Source of the DNA: CAYJFX01 sp964370315
GTDB lineage: Bacteria; Spirochaetota; Spirochaetia; Treponematales; Treponemataceae
Length of the DNA stretch: 15,867 nt
Assembly (NCBI GenBank): GCA_964370315.1
Contig: CAYJIS010000045.1
Location: 1 to 15,867 of the forward strand
Direction of reading: 5' to 3'
In this document: piece by piece, positions 12,716-15,867 of the stretch
Numbering within the stretch: position 1 is the first letter of the stretch
How the letters are laid out: the number at the start of each line of letters is the position of its first letter
Notes under the pieces: model-generated
What the model was told of the DNA's origin: nothing
Databases searched by the model: none
The model's input: the letters and a program-made list of their open reading frames with translations, nothing else
Translations under genes and position numbers: made by a program

Positions 12716-15700
12716 CTAAAATAACGAAGATTGTTTTAACCCCACCTCACCGAACAATGTTCGAGGAATTGATGCATAGATTGCAGGGTCGAACTCACTT
12801 ATTGGGTATAACAAATATCGAATATTTTGTTCGGCAAGATTACTTCCCTCTAGTCGTATCATCGTTTCTTGATTTCTTGTTAAAGCATCCCAAGCTCTAA
12901 GAGACTCTGAAAAATGTGCTAAAGCTTCTGACTGCAATGCTGTATTTCCCGTTTTATCAGCTAAGCTCGCTAATGTTACCCCAAGATTGTTTGTAGTTTT
13001 TAAGTAAAGGTCAACTATTTCAGCATGGTCAACTCGCACTTGTGGAAAAAGAATTCCATAGCGGTCTCGATCTGCGTTCAAAGTATCGAGTAGTCTTTCG
13101 TAATGTGCAGCCGCAGCAGAATCATCATCTCGAATTGACAATACATTTCCCAAGGCGAGAAGCAAGTTCCTGTCTGCTGAATCTTCATCTGCGGTTTTAA
13201 TAAATGAATTAAGTGCTTCTGTGTAATTCTTCGCATCATACTGAATAAAGCCAATTTTATAGCGAATAGAAGGTGTATCATTAAAGTTTTCAAGCGAATT
13301 ATAATAGTTTTCAAGAGCTACTGATAAGTCACCTGAAATAAAGTAATCTATATCTGCCATATTACTGTAAAGCATACCAATATTCGTATTTCCAATTATA
13401 CCCGAATTTTGCTGTGAGTCTTCAAACAGTCTAATTCCATTCCCAAAGACTTCTTCAGCTAATAAGTACTCTTCTTGAAAAGTATATATTTCACCCAAAA
13501 GTCTATGCGCATTAACATTCTTTAGGGTTCTCTCATGCGTTTTTCTTGGCGCTAAATCAAAATTGTTTATCGCATTATGTAATGCAATAATTGCTTGAGA
13601 ATGATTATCGGTATGCACGAAGTATTGCGCTAAATTATAATGAGCCTCTGGCATGGTTGGGGCTACTTCAATTGCTAAGTCTAAAACACTACGTAAATTT
13701 TCAATACTTGCTCTCAAGTATTCTTCTTGAGGTGGAATATAACCATATCTTTTTTCGAGTAAATAGCCGCCAACTTCAACTAAATCCTGGGCTTCAAGAT
13801 TAACATCCTTTTCTGAAAAGAAATACTCTTTTAAAGGTAGCACTTCGCGCAGATTATCTGTTCTAATAAAATACCGCATCATTCGTGATAGATATAAATC
13901 AGCAGCACCATATAAATCAATTAAGGTAGCATATTGAAGCCGAGCTTGTTCAAATCTGTCTTCTTTTTCTAAACCCACAGGTAACGATGAAGCCCAATCC
14001 AAGTAAATATCACCTAATAAGAGCATTGCTTCTTTATCGTTAATATAATTATCTAACACATAGCGATTGGTTATTTCAGCTGCTCTTTCATAATTGGCAA
14101 GGTAATCCAATTCCATACGAGCATATTCTATTGCGCCTTCTTTATCGTAGTCAAACCGAAGTACGAGTTGCTCGTACATATTACGTGCTCTTTCAAATTG
14201 ATTCTTATCACGATAGGCTTGTGCATACTTAAAAAACCATCTTTTTTTTACTTTATAGGACATAGCTTCGTTAAATTTTATTTCTGACTGTTCATACAAT
14301 TCGCTTTCAATGAGAGCATACCCATCATTATATAAAATTTCTGCCCGAATTGGACGGTAAATAAAAGTTGAACTCAAATAAAACAATATATATACAAATG
14401 CCCCAAGCACAAGCGCTGCCACTGCACCAGGAATAATTCTATTTTTAAGTTGATATTCAAGAGAAAGTTTATGTGCTTCATATTGTTCCACAGTCCGTCG
14501 CTCATAGTTTAGAGGAACGCTAATAGAGATATTAAGCATTTTTTCTAGATGTGTTGCAAGTTTTCGTGCTGATACTTTTTTTACAATTTTGAAAAGTACT
14601 TCCATAACTGCAGCGTCAGTAAATTCATCATTAATGACAACCTTATCTACTGCAAGACGAAGATTTAATGGATACGTTTGTAAATTAGTTTTAAATAATT
14701 CATATTCTGTATCAGTTAAATGAGTTCTTTCTGAATCTCCTCCAGAATCTTTTTTTCGCATCAATCCAAGAGGAGCTGTACGAGACTCTGCTGCATCAGC
14801 ATCTGAAAATCCAGGTATTTCAAAATTGGTATCTTCAAAGTCTGATGAAAAAGAACTATCATCAACACCCAAATCACTCATTGCATCAGAAAAATCATTA
14901 TTTAAATCTAAAGCAAAGTCACCTGGAGATGTTTCTATACTGTCAAAACCACCTGTTCCCGAAAAATCATCATTTAAACTTAAGCCTTGTTCATCAGAAG
15001 AAAAATCATCATCTAGAGGAGATTCTTGTACTGCTATTTCATCGCTTAGAGCTCCTTGCTGAGGCATTTCAAGGGCAGGTGTATCTTCAAATCCTGCATC
15101 GAGATTTAGGGGTGTATCTAAACTAAAGCTATCAATATCGCCAAGATCTCCTAGTCCACCTAAGTCCATGCTTGAGTCTGAAATATCTCCAAGGCCACCT
15201 AAGTCCATGCTTGAGTCTGAAATATCTCCAAGGCCACCTAAGTCCATGTCAGCAGAAGATGTATCTTGTTGAAAACTTTCTGGAAAATCTAAGCCTTGTA
15301 AGTCATCAATCATTTGAGGATTTTCCATACCAAAGCTCTCAGAACCTGAGCCCACTATAGGATCAATTAATGAATCTAAATTTGGTATATCACCACTAAA
15401 TGCAGGCAATTCTGCTTGGGATGTTTCTTCACTAGATTGTGGAATTAGGTTATTTAATAAGGCTGCAGTTTCTGCATCCATTTCTGGTTCACTGCTTGCA
15501 CTCGTTTCTGCTTGGTTTCCTGCAGCAATAGAAGCAATTAATTCATCTGCACTCATTGCTCCTTCAGAGGAACCTTCTAAACTAACATCAGAATCATTTG
15601 ACTCTTCCCCTGCTAATTCATAATCTTTTTCGACCTCAGGTAACCCAAACTCAAAATCATATGAGTCGTCTTCAAGAGGAACATTTGCAGGTATTTGAAC

Positions 15701-15799
15701 CTCAGGAGATGTTGAACCCTTTTCTTGGCGAATCTTTAATTCATCACCTACCTGAGAAATATCTTGACTAAATTTTTTAAGATTCTCTAAACTTGGCAT
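12716..15799 (-). CDS. flcA: Periplasmic flagellar collar protein FlcA-like, TPR-rich
   Basis: This 1027-residue protein fits FlcA, the TPR protein that builds the collar around the spirochaete flagellar motor and helps stator assembly in Borrelia. Residues 1-350 are a low-complexity, strongly acidic Asp/Ser/Gly region. A conserved helical cytoplasmic domain follows (about 358-440, HLTDTEYELF to NYERRT). One membrane helix spans about 455-479. The rest (485-1027) is periplasmic, with many TPR-like helix pairs, for example AEILYNDGYALIESELYEQS, FFKYAQAYRDKNQFERARNM and PEAHYNLAQYF. There is no cleavable signal peptide; the single helix gives N-in, C-out topology. The ATG is the only possible start because a TAA lies two codons upstream in frame; AAGGA directly touches the ATG, which is unusually close. 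The lipid kinase gene follows 7 bases after the stop. Confidence 0.78.
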   Translation of the reverse strand: MPSLENLKKFSQDISQVGDELKIRQEKGSTSPEVQIPANVPLEDDSYDFEFGLPEVEKDYELAGEESNDSDVSLEGSSEGAMSADELIASIAAGNQAETSASSEPEMDAETAALLNNLIPQSSEETSQAELPAFSGDIPNLDSLIDPIVGSGSESFGMENPQMIDDLQGLDFPESFQQDTSSADMDLGGLGDISDSSMDLGGLGDISDSSMDLGGLGDLGDIDSFSLDTPLNLDAGFEDTPALEMPQQGALSDEIAVQESPLDDDFSSDEQGLSLNDDFSGTGGFDSIETSPGDFALDLNNDFSDAMSDLGVDDSSFSSDFEDTNFEIPGFSDADAAESRTAPLGLMRKKDSGGDSERTHLTDTEYELFKTNLQTYPLNLRLAVDKVVINDEFTDAAVMEVLFKIVKKVSARKLATHLEKMLNISISVPLNYERRTVEQYEAHKLSLEYQLKNRIIPGAVAALVLGAFVYILFYLSSTFIYRPIRAEILYNDGYALIESELYEQSEIKFNEAMSYKVKKRWFFKYAQAYRDKNQFERARNMYEQLVLRFDYDKEGAIEYARMELDYLANYERAAEITNRYVLDNYINDKEAMLLLGDIYLDWASSLPVGLEKEDRFEQARLQYATLIDLYGAADLYLSRMMRYFIRTDNLREVLPLKEYFFSEKDVNLEAQDLVEVGGYLLEKRYGYIPPQEEYLRASIENLRSVLDLAIEVAPTMPEAHYNLAQYFVHTDNHSQAIIALHNAINNFDLAPRKTHERTLKNVNAHRLLGEIYTFQEEYLLAEEVFGNGIRLFEDSQQNSGIIGNTNIGMLYSNMADIDYFISGDLSVALENYYNSLENFNDTPSIRYKIGFIQYDAKNYTEALNSFIKTADEDSADRNLLLALGNVLSIRDDDSAAAAHYERLLDTLNADRDRYGILFPQVRVDHAEIVDLYLKTTNNLGVTLASLADKTGNTALQSEALAHFSESLRAWDALTRNQETMIRLEGSNLAEQNIRYLLYPISEFDPAIYASIPRTLFGEVGLKQSSLF
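15156..15248 (-). repeat. 39-base perfect tandem repeat in the acidic part of flcA
   Basis: Two identical 39-base units (15156-15194 and 15195-15233) are followed by 15 bases of a third (15234-15248). The period is a multiple of three and encodes repeats of the 13-residue unit MDLGGLGDISDSS, at about residues 184-218 of FlcA. Perfect identity suggests recent expansion by slippage or unequal recombination, and gain or loss of a unit keeps the frame. Confidence 0.93.
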
Positions 15800-15867
15800 T
15801 CCTTGTTAATTCTACCCCACAATCCACTTTATAACAAGCAGTAATTAGTACAAAATACAAAAATTTT
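15800..15867 (-). promoter_or_regulatory. Upstream region of flcA with candidate extended -10
   Basis: On the minus strand TGTTATAAA (15836-15828) forms an extended -10 (TG-n-TATAAA). A start about 7 bases later would give a leader of roughly 20 bases. No good -35 is found at the right distance, which is tolerable for extended -10 promoters. The upstream gene lies outside the window, so flcA could also be an internal cistron of a longer operon. Confidence 0.35.

Noticed and set aside
15156..15248. Direct repeats as a possible CRISPR remnant
   Set aside because: The units are contiguous with no spacers, have a 13-codon period, and read as clean coding sequence inside flcA.
14826..15360. Open frames on the + strand opposite the acidic part of flcA
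   Set aside because: They arise from the biased Ser/Asp codon use of the opposite strand; they have no ribosome-binding sites and encode low-complexity His/Leu- or Ser/Lys-rich peptides.

Overview
The window looks like a piece of a low-GC spirochaete chromosome, probably a Treponema-like or other host-associated member of the Spirochaetales. The main reasons are a 1027-residue protein matching the periplasmic flagellar collar protein FlcA, a DUF2259 secreted protein, a SEC59/DGK1/VTE5-type lipid kinase of the kind seen in treponemes, a spirochaete-style relaxed lipobox, and outer-membrane barrel proteins. The assignment is by family recognition, not by database search. There is no rRNA, tRNA, transposase, integrase or CRISPR array, and no gene-free stretch longer than about 110 bases.

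Region 1 (1-3013, + strand) is the end of a metabolic and uptake operon: the C-terminal half of an ArgD-like class-III aminotransferase, a sugar-type ABC permease (RbsC/MglC family), and a GH1 beta-glycosidase whose start lies inside the permease gene. A strong intrinsic terminator closes it. The rest of the ABC transporter is not in the window.

Region 2 (3030-9873, - strand, read right to left) is an envelope block: a lamin-tail-like lipoprotein, two tandem paralogous patatin phospholipases with POTRA and beta-barrel regions (type Vd autotransporter architecture, PlpD-like), and an ABC ATPase 20 bases after the second patatin. Both patatin genes lack a Shine-Dalgarno and carry an apparent promoter whose -10 hexamer ends exactly 6 bases before the ATG. 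This predicts leaderless mRNAs.

Region 3 (9874-12094) holds an unrecognised small cytoplasmic protein (+), a convergent DUF2259 secreted protein (-), and a divergent eight-helix membrane protein of unknown function (+). A hairpin terminator lies between the first two.

Region 4 (12079-15867, - strand) is a two-gene unit: FlcA followed 7 bases later by a small membrane lipid kinase, with the kinase Shine-Dalgarno overlapping the flcA stop. The kinase gene and the membrane protein gene overlap tail to tail by 16 bases. The cytoplasmic part of FlcA is very acidic and contains perfect 39-base in-frame tandem repeats.

The best candidates for something under-described are the duplicated patatin autotransporters with shared leaderless-type promoters and different oxyanion-hole motifs, and the linkage of the flagellar collar gene to a lipid kinase.
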